Positions 44,179-46,791 of a stretch of 64,000 nt of DNA are shown here, piece after piece. Numbering within the stretch: the stretch's first letter is position 1; every line of letters starts with the position of its first letter. The translations under genes were made by a program, and so were the position numbers. The notes below the pieces were generated by a model. It searched no databases and was not told where the DNA came from. It saw nothing but the letters and a program-made list of their open reading frames with translations. The stretch spans positions 65,057,020-65,121,019 of the forward strand of contig OX411548.1 in assembly GCA_948146395.1 (NCBI GenBank), given 5' to 3'. This DNA comes from Fragum whitleyi. Its lineage: Eukaryota > Mollusca > Bivalvia > Cardiida > Cardiidae.

Positions 44179-44716
44179 TATAATGAAAAAATAATGAAAA
44201 TAAAGAAAAACTCGACATATTTTGGGACCATTTTGTGCACAAACATACGCATTATCTGAGCGTTCAAAATTGGTTTAACACCTCATCTATTCATTAGGCA
44301 ATCGGAATGTAAGGAAAAGTGGCAAAATCAACTTGAATTGAATTATTTTGACTACAGACCTGTTCAAGGGAGAAAGCGTTTCGATGATGATATTCTGTAC
44401 CAATACCCGCTTCTTCATCGACAAGACTTTCGTTAAACTGTTCGTGATCCGCATCATTCAGTTGACAAACAAATTCTGCGGCCTGGTAGTTGAAGGATCG
44501 ACATCGGCTCGACTTCAGACACTCGTAGGCACAATGAATCACCTGCCTCTTCGTGGAAAACTCCTCAAACACGCGCCCCACGAGCCTCCTCCCCGGGAAG
44601 GAGAGCGTCGAATTTACGGTGAACTCATACACTCTAATGTCCGATTCGCATATAACAAATGAAGATATATTCACCAATGCAACAATTGATAATAAAAATA
44701 TGGATAAGTTTCCCAT
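29..44716 (-). CDS. Large secreted PAN-EGF-TSR-SRCR-TSR(n) multidomain gene, 5' complete, 3' beyond window
   Basis: Gene-level entry joining 33 exons listed separately. Order from the 5' end: signal peptide and PAN/Apple, EGF, TSR1, TSR2, SRCR (two exons), TSR3, an unrecognised Cys exon, TSR4 to TSR27. The PAN-EGF intron is phase 0; all later introns are phase 1, and the split codon at the TSR-TSR joints is usually Ile or Val followed by Asp-Gly. Summed coding length is about 5,491 bp (1,830 residues) with no stop. TSR-rich secreted proteins of this kind (hemicentin, coadhesin, SCO-spondin) act in extracellular matrix or cell-surface recognition; PAN and SRCR are protein- or glycan-binding modules. 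I do not recognise a named protein with this order. No transmembrane segment is visible in the part seen. Exon joining is by splice signals and phase only, so whether all exons enter one transcript is inferred. Confidence 0.8.
535..745 (+). repeat. Dispersed repeat copy 1 (uninterrupted)
   Basis: Begins with the string ATTCGACATTTTTCGACGGC and ends near TTTTTAACACGTCAA. Clearly homologous to 2327-2680. It keeps an intact AAAGTATACAATAAAC segment where the other copy carries a TA-bounded insert. Type of element unknown. Confidence 0.7.
1126..1205 (+). other. tRNA-like Pol III promoter (A and B box) in repeat
   Basis: GTGGCCAAATGGTTAG resembles an A box and AGGTTCGAGTC a B box, with a GGCGTCCAAACGCC hairpin between them like a long variable arm. 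The acceptor stem is not intact, so this is a SINE-type head, not a functional tRNA. Confidence 0.55.
1868..1925 (-). other. Second, opposing tRNA-like promoter in repeat
   Basis: On the minus strand, a TGGCTAA-x-ACGGC A box and GGTTCAAATCCC B box with tRNA-like spacing. The same feature is present in the second copy near 55505-55570. Confidence 0.5.
2327..2680 (+). repeat. Dispersed repeat copy 2, interrupted by a TA element
   Basis: Same start string as copy 1 and the same ACGTC-rich body. Interrupted at a TA by 2458-2612, after which the homology resumes through the CGATTTTATCGACCGACC segment. Confidence 0.7.
2458..2612 (+). mobile_element. 155-bp TA-flanked miniature inverted-repeat element
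   Basis: Ends are ACAGTCAAAACTGT and ACAGGTTTGACCGT in inverted orientation, flanked by TA on both sides. The paralogous site at about 667-682 lacks it, showing the empty site. Contains short direct repeats of AAGCAAGC. TA duplication and CAGTCAAA-like ends suggest a Tc1/mariner-mobilised MITE. Confidence 0.7.
3934..4098 (-). CDS. Exon 31: TSR26, last of the 165-bp series
   Basis: 165 bp, phase 1-1. Acceptor gttacag|TTGACGG, donor CCAA|GTACGT. Motifs: [33 protein letters not shown]. Confidence 0.92.
4160..4487 (+). repeat. ~400-bp repeat family ending GTCAATTTCACGAT, copy
   Basis: Shares CATTCA, CGCTCCAAA, GGTAATAAATATCGC and CAAAACTCGCTCAACACACT strings with copies near 51629-51999 and 53834-54246, and partial copies at 45.6, 59.2, 60.7, 61.6 and 63.3 kb. 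Some copies start with the inverted form, GTGAAATTGAC. Non-coding, probably a MITE. Confidence 0.65.
4925..5089 (-). CDS. Exon 30: TSR25
   Basis: 165 bp, phase 1-1. Acceptor tttcag|TTGACGG, donor CCAA|GTAAGT. Motifs: [10 protein letters not shown] (Phe for first Trp), [24 protein letters not shown]. Confidence 0.92.
5090..7034. other. Intron with a structured 91-nt hairpin and otherwise plain AT-rich DNA
   Basis: Between TSR24 and TSR25. Apart from the hairpin at 6871-6961, I see no exon, repeat family or coding stretch that I can support. Confidence 0.5.
6871..6961. other. 91-nt predicted multi-stem hairpin
   Basis: Outer arms AATGATCAC / GTGATCATT (9 bp, perfect), continued by CCAA / TTGG after one bulged base and by CC / GG. 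An inner stem, GGTCTCTC / GAGGGACC, pairs over 8 positions with one G-T. The whole is more GC-rich than its surroundings. Could be a tiny MITE or a structured RNA; strand undetermined. Confidence 0.45.
7035..7199 (-). CDS. Exon 29: TSR24
   Basis: 165 bp, phase 1-1. Acceptor ttttag|TTGATGG, donor CCGG|GTCAGA (weak). Motifs: [33 protein letters not shown]. Confidence 0.9.
7417..7645 (+). repeat. Tandem duplication, two ~114-bp units
   Basis: Unit 1 (7417-7529) and unit 2 (7530-7645) share CCTGTAT, ACTGTTTTT, ACTAAGAT and AGGGTATAATCCTTCGC (one mismatch) in the same order. Non-coding. Confidence 0.75.
8516..8865 (+). mobile_element. TA-type MITE with AAGCGACC ends, copy a
   Basis: Ends ACAGTTAAACTTGTGTTAAG and, inverted, GTGGTCGCTCGAGCAATATC then GACTGT. 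A central palindrome (about 8668-8730) is built on AGAATCGTCTTATTGAGACG. Non-autonomous; same family as 24465-24816 and 45206-45549. Its right end is 22 bp from the TSR23 donor. Confidence 0.75.
8888..9052 (-). CDS. Exon 28: TSR23
   Basis: 165 bp, phase 1-1. Acceptor ttttcag|TTGATGG, donor CCCG|GTAATG. Motifs: [34 protein letters not shown]; ends TCNDFPCP. It has no internal ATG. A TA-type repeat ends 22 bp beyond the donor. Confidence 0.92.
9491..9655 (-). CDS. Exon 27: TSR22
   Basis: 165 bp, phase 1-1. Acceptor tgcag|TTGACGG, donor CCAA|GTAAGG. The tryptophan ladder is reduced ([10 protein letters not shown]: only one Trp). [31 protein letters not shown] is shared with TSR23 and TSR25, suggesting these exons are close relatives. 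Confidence 0.92.
9872..10036 (-). CDS. Exon 26: TSR21
   Basis: 165 bp, phase 1-1. Acceptor tttaag|TTGACGG, donor CCGA|GTAAGT. Motifs: [33 protein letters not shown]. Confidence 0.92.
10508..10672 (-). CDS. Exon 25: TSR20
   Basis: 165 bp, phase 1-1. Acceptor ttctag|TCGACGG, donor CCAA|GTAAGT. Motifs: [34 protein letters not shown]. Confidence 0.92.
10673..11453. other. Intron, nothing recognised
   Basis: 780 bp between TSR19 and TSR20: AT-rich, no repeat family or exon signal that I can support. Confidence 0.5.
11454..11618 (-). CDS. Exon 24: TSR19 (divergent member)
   Basis: 165 bp, phase 1-1. Acceptor tacaag|ATGATGG gives Asp-Asp-Gly, donor CCCG|GTACAG. Motifs: [25 protein letters not shown]. 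The loop is LYNYGLDC, without Gly-Pro or Gly-Gly. Still open, and exactly the array length. Confidence 0.88.
11973..12137 (-). CDS. Exon 23: TSR18
   Basis: 165 bp, phase 1-1. Acceptor ttttag|TTGATGG, donor CCTA|GTAAGT. Motifs: [10 protein letters not shown], then CTHACGTG: Ala replaces the Ser/Thr that would carry O-fucose. GPYFDGAEC loop. Confidence 0.92.
12681..12845 (-). CDS. Exon 22: TSR17
   Basis: 165 bp, phase 1-1. Acceptor aacag|TTGATGG, donor CCAG|GTAAAC. Motifs: [24 protein letters not shown]. The loop is [10 protein letters not shown] in place of GPFYGG. Confidence 0.92.
13215..13455 (+). mobile_element. MITE with GAGCCTGTGCG ends, copy 1
   Basis: Starts ATGAGCCTGTGCGAGACAAT and ends with the inverted form, ATTGTTGGAAATGTCACGCA then CAGGCTCAT. 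The centre carries CTGGACAGACTGTGCAGATG. Related copies lie at 20418-20638, 24196-24438, 29388-29629 and, in part, near 43510. No ORF of substance. Confidence 0.75.
13491..13655 (-). CDS. Exon 21: TSR16
   Basis: 165 bp, phase 1-1. Acceptor ttcag|TTGATGG, donor CCAG|GTCATT (weak). Motifs: [34 protein letters not shown] repeat of the GAGCCTGTGCG-ended family ends about 35 bp from the donor. Confidence 0.9.
14530..14694 (-). CDS. Exon 20: TSR15
   Basis: 165 bp, phase 1-1. Acceptor aatcag|TTCACGG, donor CCAG|GTAAAT. Begins Val-His-Gly rather than Val-Asp-Gly. Motifs: [34 protein letters not shown]; ends DCFLRMCP, resembling TSR5. Confidence 0.92.
14695..16442. other. Intron with one MITE and a poly(A) run
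   Basis: Between TSR14 and TSR15. Has an A18-type run near 14982 and the 15750-16058 element; the rest is AT-rich without identifiable content. Confidence 0.55.
15750..16058 (+). mobile_element. MITE with TATACAAATATCCGTG, copy 1
   Basis: Begins TTATAATTATACAAATATCC and ends near CATACAAAACACTAAGTACG, with an internal palindrome CTCGGAAGAGCCTCGACAAT region. Three other copies at 17668-17964, 25747-26047 and 56057-57303 share the same order of blocks. Confidence 0.75.
16443..16607 (-). CDS. Exon 19: TSR14
   Basis: 165 bp, phase 1-1. Acceptor tttcag|TTGATGG, donor CCAG|GTACCC. Motifs: [10 protein letters not shown] (Phe for first Trp), [23 protein letters not shown]; most like TSR6 around CSHTCG. 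Confidence 0.92.
16988..17152 (-). CDS. Exon 18: TSR13
   Basis: 165 bp, phase 1-1. Acceptor attcag|TTGACGG, donor CCAA|GTAATG. Motifs: [33 protein letters not shown]. Only about 380 bp from TSR14. Confidence 0.92.
17668..17964 (+). mobile_element. MITE with TATACAAATATCCGTG, copy 2
   Basis: Same block order as copy 1; the centre reads ATAATGCGGTTATTTG, giving the uninterrupted state of the site occupied by a transposon in the 56-kb copy. Confidence 0.75.
17965..19238. other. Intron stretch with one unassigned open frame
   Basis: An open frame on + at 18423-18722 (99 codons) ends in an acidic, Tyr-rich tail ([13 protein letters not shown]). I cannot assign it or find splice or promoter support; probably chance or an old element. 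The rest of the stretch holds nothing identifiable. Confidence 0.4.
19239..19403 (-). CDS. Exon 17: TSR12
   Basis: 165 bp, phase 1-1. Acceptor actgtag|TCGATGG, donor CCAA|GTAAGA. Motifs: [24 protein letters not shown]. The loop is QPENGGEVC. Several NxT sequons. Confidence 0.9.
20080..20244 (-). CDS. Exon 16: TSR11
   Basis: 165 bp, phase 1-1. Acceptor tttcag|TCGATGG, donor CCAG|GTAATA. Motifs: [33 protein letters not shown]. Confidence 0.92.
20418..20638 (+). mobile_element. MITE with GAGCCTGTGCG-like ends, copy 2
   Basis: Left end ATGAGCATGTGCGAGAAATT, right end inverted GAAAATGTCTCGCACAGGCT. The interior differs from the other copies, so only the termini are conserved. Confidence 0.65.
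20639..22570. other. Intron, AT-rich with homopolymer runs
   Basis: Contains A- and T-runs near 21464-21506, 21579-21594 and 22210-22242. No exon or repeat family that I can support. Confidence 0.5.
22571..22735 (-). CDS. Exon 15: TSR10
   Basis: 165 bp, phase 1-1. Acceptor ttttag|TTGACGG, donor CCAA|GTATGT. Motifs: [37 protein letters not shown] is both a sequon and part of the O-fucose site. Confidence 0.92.
23172..23336 (-). CDS. Exon 14: TSR9
   Basis: 165 bp, phase 1-1. Acceptor aaccaag|TGGACGG, donor CCCG|GTATGT. Motifs: [25 protein letters not shown]. The loop is [10 protein letters not shown] nearby in-frame TTG/ATG in the intron is not a start. Confidence 0.9.
24018..24178. repeat. 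Foldback element, ~75-bp arms
   Basis: Arms run from TTTTATTTGAGGCAAGCTGA through GTCTAAAATAGAAAAAAGTT, and are complemented by AACTTTTTCTATTTTAGAC and AAGATCAGCTTTTCTCAAAT. The loop is around 24095-24110. Non-coding snap-back repeat. Confidence 0.75.
24196..24438 (+). mobile_element. MITE with GAGCCTGTGCG-like ends, copy 3
   Basis: Left ATGAGCCTGAGCGTGACATT, right inverted TCGTTGGAAATATCACCCGA. The centre carries CAAAGACTCTGGCCATCCTG and CAGTCTGTCCAGAGTCTTCA. Lies next to another MITE (24465). Confidence 0.7.
24465..24816 (+). mobile_element. TA-type MITE with AAGCGACC ends, copy b
   Basis: TA then ACAGTAAAACGTGTATTAAG at the left; GTGGTCGCTTGAGCAAGATT then GACTGT and TA at the right. Central palindrome on AGAATCGTCTCATAGAGACG. 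The right end is 7 bp from the TSR8 donor. Confidence 0.78.
24824..24988 (-). CDS. Exon 13: TSR8
   Basis: 165 bp, phase 1-1. Acceptor ttccag|TTGACGG, donor CCAG|GTAAGT. Motifs: [10 protein letters not shown] (first Trp replaced by Phe), [20 protein letters not shown] and NCS sequons. A TA-bounded repeat ends 7 bp beyond the donor. Confidence 0.92.
25472..25636 (-). CDS. Exon 12: TSR7
   Basis: 165 bp, phase 1-1. Acceptor tttgtag|TTGATGG, donor CCCA|GTATGT. Motifs: [25 protein letters not shown]; the loop is DPLHGGSGC instead of GPFYGG. Confidence 0.92.
25747..26047 (+). mobile_element. MITE with TATACAAATATCCGTG, copy 3
   Basis: Starts CTTATAACTATACAAATATT and ends near TTTTTCATACAAAAGATTAA; internal CTAGGCAGAGCCTCGACAAT as in the other copies. 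In the intron between TSR6 and TSR7. Confidence 0.72.
26340..26504 (-). CDS. Exon 11: TSR6
   Basis: 165 bp, phase 1-1. Acceptor tttacag|TGGATGG, donor CCAG|GTGAGA. Motifs: [35 protein letters not shown]-fucose consensus kept. Confidence 0.92.
26896..27060 (-). CDS. Exon 10: TSR5, first of 22 uniform 165-bp exons
   Basis: 165 bp, phase 1-1. Acceptor tgcag|TCGATGG, donor CCAG|GTATTC. Motifs: [34 protein letters not shown]. Ends EECFPKMCP, so the usual CN before the penultimate residues is CF, as in TSR15. Confidence 0.9.
27746..27901 (-). CDS. Exon 9: TSR4 (short variant)
   Basis: 156 bp, phase 1-1. Acceptor ttaccag|GCAACGG, donor GCTG|GTACTA (non-consensus at +5). Contains [10 protein letters not shown] and [16 protein letters not shown]. 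The GPFYGG loop of the main array is replaced by a shorter segment ending in PCFG. It starts with Asn-Gly instead of Asp-Gly. It is the last TSR before the uniform 165-bp exon series begins. Confidence 0.85.
28112..28267 (-). CDS. Exon 8 (candidate): cysteine-containing non-TSR module
   Basis: 156 bp, open throughout, phase 1-1. Good acceptor (tttttgtcacag|TCTTTC) and consensus donor (ACTG|GTGAGT). It has six cysteines in [17 protein letters not shown] and NLC, with an NKT and an NCS sequon, but no tryptophan ladder and no TSR signature. Joined to TSR4 it gives a Gly codon in frame. I do not recognise the domain. It could be a rapidly diverged module or a decaying exon; the splice signals and symmetric phase are the main support. 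Confidence 0.5.
29388..29629 (+). mobile_element. MITE with GAGCCTGTGCG-like ends, copy 4
   Basis: Left ATGAGCATATGCGTGACATT, right inverted TAGTTGGAAATGTCAAGCAC; internal CAGACTGTGCAGACGCACAG close to copy 1 at 13.2 kb. Confidence 0.72.
30669..31254 (+). mobile_element. 586-bp TA-flanked inverted-repeat element
   Basis: Left end CACTACTCAAAAGTTCTAAG then CGGCCACC; right end, inverted, CACTCCTCAAAACTCCTAAG then CGGCCACT. TA on both sides. Carries no transposase; probably a Tc1/mariner-type non-autonomous copy. Confidence 0.72.
32626..32796 (-). CDS. Exon 7: TSR3
   Basis: 171 bp, phase 1-1. Acceptor caacag|TACGAGG, donor TGTCCAA|GTAAGT. Contains [10 protein letters not shown] and [16 protein letters not shown], so tryptophan and O-fucose motifs are intact. 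It carries a Pro-rich AHPPPNFGG variant of the GPxFGG loop. It is isolated from the main array by about 4.7 kb. Confidence 0.9.
33792..33989 (-). CDS. Exon 6: C-terminal half of the SRCR domain
   Basis: 198 bp, phase 1-1. Acceptor aaaaaag|TTGAAGG (weak pyrimidine tract), donor AGAG|GTAAAA. The end matches the SRCR C-terminal half: [23 protein letters not shown], giving the remaining four cysteines of a six-cysteine group-A SRCR. The first ~25 residues are a low-homology segment with NST and NET sequons, an extended loop relative to the usual domain. Donor phase joins TSR3 as a Val codon. Confidence 0.82.
34535..34985 (+). mobile_element. Inverted-repeat element with internal palindrome, copy 1
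   Basis: Terminal inverted segments TTCGGAACATCACTCGGCCA and, inverted, TTCGCAACATCGCTCGGACT, both leading into TTTCCGTAAACTG. A central hairpin is at about 34742-34805 (GCATATTATGATTTGAAA / TTTCAAATCATAATATGC). A related copy lies in opposite orientation at 52611-53010. Confidence 0.7.
35086..35166. repeat. Near-perfect palindrome, ~38-bp arms
   Basis: AAATAACGGCTGAAAAATCT, then TAATTTTTGAGAATGA, mirrored by TCATTCTCAAAAATTA and AGATTTTTTCAGCCGTTATT around a 3-4 base centre. One mismatch or indel seen. Confidence 0.85.
35180..35285. repeat. Palindrome with GC-rich core
   Basis: Arms GATAATTTACGCCATATAAC and GTTATATGCGTAAATTGTC, meeting at a core with two GCGGAGCG repeats (35220-35242). Immediately follows the palindrome at 35086, so the two form a cluster of snap-backs. 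Confidence 0.7.
35541..35862 (+). mobile_element. tRNA-derived SINE
   Basis: A tRNA-like head at about 35544-35608: AGAGGTAGCGAGTCGGAC as A box region, GGGTTCGATCCCCG as a perfect B box and T-arm. A body of ~230 bp follows, ending in TTGTTGAACGCGGTGTTGAA, which resembles the conserved 3' domain (TGTTGAA-x-GGCGTTAAAC) of many mollusc/deuterostome SINEs, then an A-rich (AAAC)n tail to about 35862. Retroposed by a partner LINE; lies in the SRCR intron opposite to the gene. Confidence 0.82.
35899..36673 (+). mobile_element. 775-bp TTAA-bounded inverted-repeat element
   Basis: Left TTAAGGTAGCAATGGACA, right (inverted) TTAAGGTGGCAATGGACA. TTAA at both edges fits a TTAA target such as piggyBac uses, though the rest of the terminus was not matched to a family. 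No transposase. Confidence 0.68.
38369..38530 (-). CDS. Exon 5: N-terminal half of an SRCR domain
   Basis: 162 bp, phase 1-1. Acceptor tttctag|GGATG, donor ACAG|GTATGT. Encodes GRLEI, then [11 protein letters not shown] and [12 protein letters not shown]. These match the first half of scavenger receptor cysteine-rich domains, where GRVEV, W-G-x-V-C-DD-x-W and CRQLGF-GGA are typical. Two of the six group-A cysteines are here. The other half is on the next exon, about 4.4 kb away, after an intron filled with repeats. Confidence 0.85.
38937..38968 (+). repeat. Poly(A) run of about 30
   Basis: Uninterrupted A run after TTTCTC, in the intron between SRCR-a and TSR2. Confidence 0.9.
39130..39170 (+). 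repeat. (AAT)n microsatellite
   Basis: About eleven ATA/ATAAT trinucleotide units in the intron between TSR2 and SRCR-a. Confidence 0.9.
39482..39541. repeat. Palindrome, ~26-bp arms
   Basis: AATATTGTGAAAAAAGAAG and AAATTGCTT mirrored by AAGCAATTT and CTTCTTTATCCACAATATT around TGAC. Minor mismatches. Confidence 0.75.
39675..39842 (-). CDS. Exon 4: TSR2 (divergent)
   Basis: 168 bp, phase 1-1. Acceptor tttatag|GTTGGG, donor CGTG|GTAGGT. Shows [10 protein letters not shown] and GVKHRYRTC. The first cysteine segment reads [10 protein letters not shown], with extra residues before the second cysteine, so it does not match the usual O-fucosylation consensus. The joint with TSR1 restores an Arg codon in frame. 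Confidence 0.82.
39914..39946. repeat. Short perfect palindrome
   Basis: TAGAATCAGTCTGCA then CTG then TGCAGACTGATTCTA: 15-bp arms with a 3-base spacer, next to TSR2. A related CAGTCTGCGCAG palindrome lies near 53770-53812. Confidence 0.8.
40318..40497 (-). CDS. Exon 3: TSR1 (divergent thrombospondin type 1 repeat)
   Basis: 180 bp, phase 1-1. Acceptor tttccag|TGAATGAC, donor CCAC|GTGAGT. Contains WGEWEEW (possible C-mannosylation) and CSVTCATG (fits the POFUT2 O-fucose site C-x-x-S/T-C-x-x-G), then two arginine-rich strands and a longer insert before the last two cysteines. It lacks the GPFYGG motif of the main array, so it belongs to a different TSR subgroup. Confidence 0.88.
40561..40602 (+). 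repeat. (CAA)n microsatellite
   Basis: About fourteen CAA units in the intron after the EGF exon, close to TSR1. Confidence 0.92.
40644..40856. repeat. Large foldback, ~95-bp arms
   Basis: Left arm includes AATTACACACAGATAAGAGT, AGGTCCATAATAAAAGTAAC and TTTAGAGTAAGAGCAGATTT; the right arm is its near-exact inverse ending AGACTCTTAACTGTGTGTAA. The loop is about 20 bases (AAAAATAAATTAACATTTTT region). High identity suggests recent origin or conversion. Confidence 0.88.
41936..42071 (-). CDS. Exon 2: EGF-like domain
   Basis: 136 bp, phase 0 acceptor (ttacag|GAAGCT) to phase 1 donor (AAA A|GTACGA). It encodes one EGF-like domain with six cysteines in order: [13 protein letters not shown], then [13 protein letters not shown]. 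The GWTG turn before the last cysteine is the classic EGF signature. There is no Ca-binding D-x-D/N-E motif at the start, so this looks like a non-calcium-binding EGF. It sits about 2.3 kb downstream of the PAN exon, and the phases join exactly. Confidence 0.88.
43171..43514 (-). pseudogene. 5'-truncated non-LTR retrotransposon, C-terminal zinc-finger region
   Basis: An open stretch of about 114 codons ending in a stop. It reads [20 protein letters not shown], then [20 protein letters not shown] and a tail of repeated Leu/Ile-Lys helices. CxxC, then [11 protein letters not shown] and a Y-xx-R spacing, is typical of the zf-RVT region after the reverse transcriptase in many animal LINEs. The RT itself is missing, consistent with 5' truncation. 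A stop marks the 5' limit of the open frame. Confidence 0.72.
44148..44180 (+). repeat. (AAT)n microsatellite
   Basis: About ten AAT units in the first intron. Confidence 0.9.
44360..44716 (-). CDS. Exon 1: signal peptide plus PAN/Apple domain
   Basis: Starts at the ATG at 44716-44714, which has G at -3 and G at +4. The first ~24 residues are a signal peptide (hydrophobic [17 protein letters not shown] core). A PAN/Apple domain follows with the typical spacing: [18 protein letters not shown], then FVCQLND. The exon is 119 codons and ends with a phase-0 donor (CAG|GTCTGT), matching the phase-0 acceptor of the EGF exon. A TATA-like string, TATTTATGTATAAA on the minus strand (44761-44774), lies about 50 bp upstream of the ATG; it could be a core promoter, but an untranslated 5' exon cannot be excluded. 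Several N-x-S/T sequons are present. PAN domains bind proteins or carbohydrates in secreted proteins. Confidence 0.88.
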
Positions 44717-45205
44717 ATCTAATAAACACTATTATATTTACACTGAAATTTTCATGGAACTTTATACATAAATAAGCCCACAAAAACACGTTTTAATAAT
44801 CTTATGTACGTATATATGAACACATAGAAGTCCGAACGTTGTCTGGGAGAAGATTCCAAACTACGTAGAAATTAAAGACGGCTTTGGAAATAAAAGAGGA
44901 GAAATCAAAAGAAAGGAAGAAACACCAGATTCGCTAATTTGACTTTAACTAGGTATATTATTTCGGATGCATCAATATCCAGAGACATAAAAAGATTAAC
45001 TGCCACTATGGCGATACCAAAGCACATGGGTAATCTAGAGATAGGACAATAAATATTTAATCAAGGTAGGAAATTTAATTAAGATCGGGGCCGTAGAATC
45101 TTTAGGCAATCATCGCGTTTTCGGGGTAGCTTATTGACTTGTTATCGATTCCCTCATAAATATTCATGTCCGATCGTTAGACCCTTAACGCCAATAATAG
45201 CGATA

Positions 45206-45549
45206 TACGGTAAAACTTGTGTTTAGCAACCACTAAGGGGACCATTAAAAAGCGGTCGCTTATGTAAATGGTCGCTTAATATATTTTTCTTGTTAAATAA
45301 GCCATGTCATTTGATAGCATATATTTAGATAGTCGTATAATTCTTGCTTAATCCTATGATGTTCGAACTCAACAGAATCTTCTCACTGAGACGATTCTAA
45401 TGTGTTCCAACATCATAAGATTAAATGAAAAGCAAAAAGAAAGTCCACTTGTCAGAGATTTTGCTAAAGATGAAGGTACTTAATTATGACAGTCGTTCAA
45501 TAAAAGTGGTCGCCTAATAGAGGTGATCTCTCGAGTTTTATCGACTGTA
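45206..45549 (+). mobile_element. TA-type MITE with AAGCGACC-like ends, copy c
   Basis: Left ACGGTAAAACTTGTGTTTAG, right GAGTTTTATCGACTGT then A. Same central palindrome (AGAATCTTCTCACTGAGACG) as copies a and b. Lies upstream of the gene's first exon. Confidence 0.72.
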
Positions 45550-45609
45550 TTGAAAAGGGATCACCCCTCATACACCTTTTAGAGAAAAGAAAAAAAAGAG
45601 AATTGACAC

Positions 45610-45880
45610 TTCATTCAAAACAATTCTTTGAAAGTCGATAACTCAGTACTTCTTTCAACTTCATTCATATCATTCAATCCAAACCATTAAATTCTCAGAA
45701 AAAGTTTAAAAAAGAAAAAAAAAAAAAAAAAAAAATGGGTGGACAAAATCCACGTGCTTGAATTTGGAAATATCTGATTGGTGATTGAAGACATATAAAT
45801 CCATTTATAAACCATGTTATATTTTCATATCTCTATTTTCGTTACCCGCTTTAATTTCATTCAAAACACAAATGTTATAA
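45610..45880 (+). repeat. Partial copy of the GTCAATTTCACGAT repeat family, with poly(A)
   Basis: CACTTCATTCAAAACAATTC, TTCATTCATATCATTCAATC and a run of about 19 A near 45717 are followed by weak similarity to the 51.6-kb copy. Boundaries uncertain. Confidence 0.4.
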
Positions 45881-46025
45881 ACAAATTTAAAATAATTAAA
45901 ACAACAAAAAAAAAACCAACACCAAAAACAACAACAAAATAATAATAATAATGATGTTTAAAAAATAATAAAAGAAAAAAAAATAGTTATAATAATAATA
46001 ATAATAATAATTATAACAGTAATAA

Positions 46026-46115
46026 ATATAATTCTCCGCGTTACACCGTATAGCGGAGAATTGCTGTCTCAATCAGTGCGACCAAAACCGGTTACGTAGG
46101 TTTGGTCAGTGTGTT
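46026..46115 (+). repeat. A1 split direct repeat
   Basis: 90 bp, identical by eye to 50582-50671. Contains the hairpin AATTCTCCGC / GCGGAGAATT and a second imperfect one, ACCAAAACC / GGTTTGGT. Confidence 0.92.
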
Positions 46116-46117
46116 AA

Positions 46118-46271
46118 TTTAATTCTTTGTTAGTTTCGGACACGCCCAAGTTCAAAAGAAAGAGTAACGAAGAACAATTCCGTTTCAATGCCAAGGTCTC
46201 CAATAAATTGAACGATGTAGAACAGTCTATTGAGTTTAACTCTGCTCAAGCCTTGGATAAGCTTACTGAAG
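46118..46271 (+). CDS. 5' coding exon of the retroelement (gag-like, N-terminal)
   Basis: Open from 46118 (after a TAA at 46115-46117) to a donor GAAG|GTATTT at 46271/46272. Charged helical content: KFKRKSNEEQF, then NKLNDVEQSIEF and LDKLTE. There is no ATG in this frame, so translation may start at a non-AUG codon or on an upstream exon (an acceptor-like TTTGTTAG precedes 46134). The donor is phase 1, matching acceptors at 46792 and 49413. Function unknown; the position suggests a Gag-like N-terminus. Confidence 0.6.
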
Positions 46272-46791
46272 GTATTTTTTAGCGCAGAGAAGTATAGTTT
46301 TCTTAACAAGCCGTACCGCTTTAATTAAGATGCCAATTATTGTAATTAAATGAATAAAAACTACATTGATGTGTATTGATAATAATTATGACTTGATAAA
46401 TAAGATATTCAGTTGACTGATAATCATTTTCTACTGTTTTGAATAAGTGTGTTTCACAGCGTTAATTTGGCTATGCTTAAAGGATAAATCGGCAAAGTTT
46501 ATACTTTTTAATAGGTGACAAGACTCAAAAGAAATTAAGTCAAATGACAGACATTAAAGAATTTACGCAGGATTTTTAGTAGGGCCGTTTCAATTATAGA
46601 GTGGATATTAACGGTCTACATTATTGTTATTTTGTAATATTTATTAGGTATGAAAATTATTTCCTATTTATTTATAATTCTATATATCTATATAGACATC
46701 TTTACATCTTATTATTAGGTTGAAAACCAACACGAATGAGTTCTGAACACTTTACTGAGACCTGTTTGAGTACATTTTGTATTGTTTTCAG
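46272..46791 (+). other. Probable intron inside the retroelement
   Basis: GTATTT donor at 46272 and TTGTTTTCAG acceptor ending at 46791; 520 bp, richer in A+T than the flanking exons and with stops in all relevant frames. Splicing restores a continuous phase-1 frame into the RT ORF. Confidence 0.55.

Larger units (their letters stand above)
42072..44359. other. First large intron, with LINE remnant and repeats
   Basis: Between the PAN and EGF exons. Contains the LINE coding remnant (43171-43514), a partial GAGCCTG-type MITE near 43510-43640 and an (AAT)n run at 44148-44180. 42080-43150 is AT-rich with no content I can support. Confidence 0.6.
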
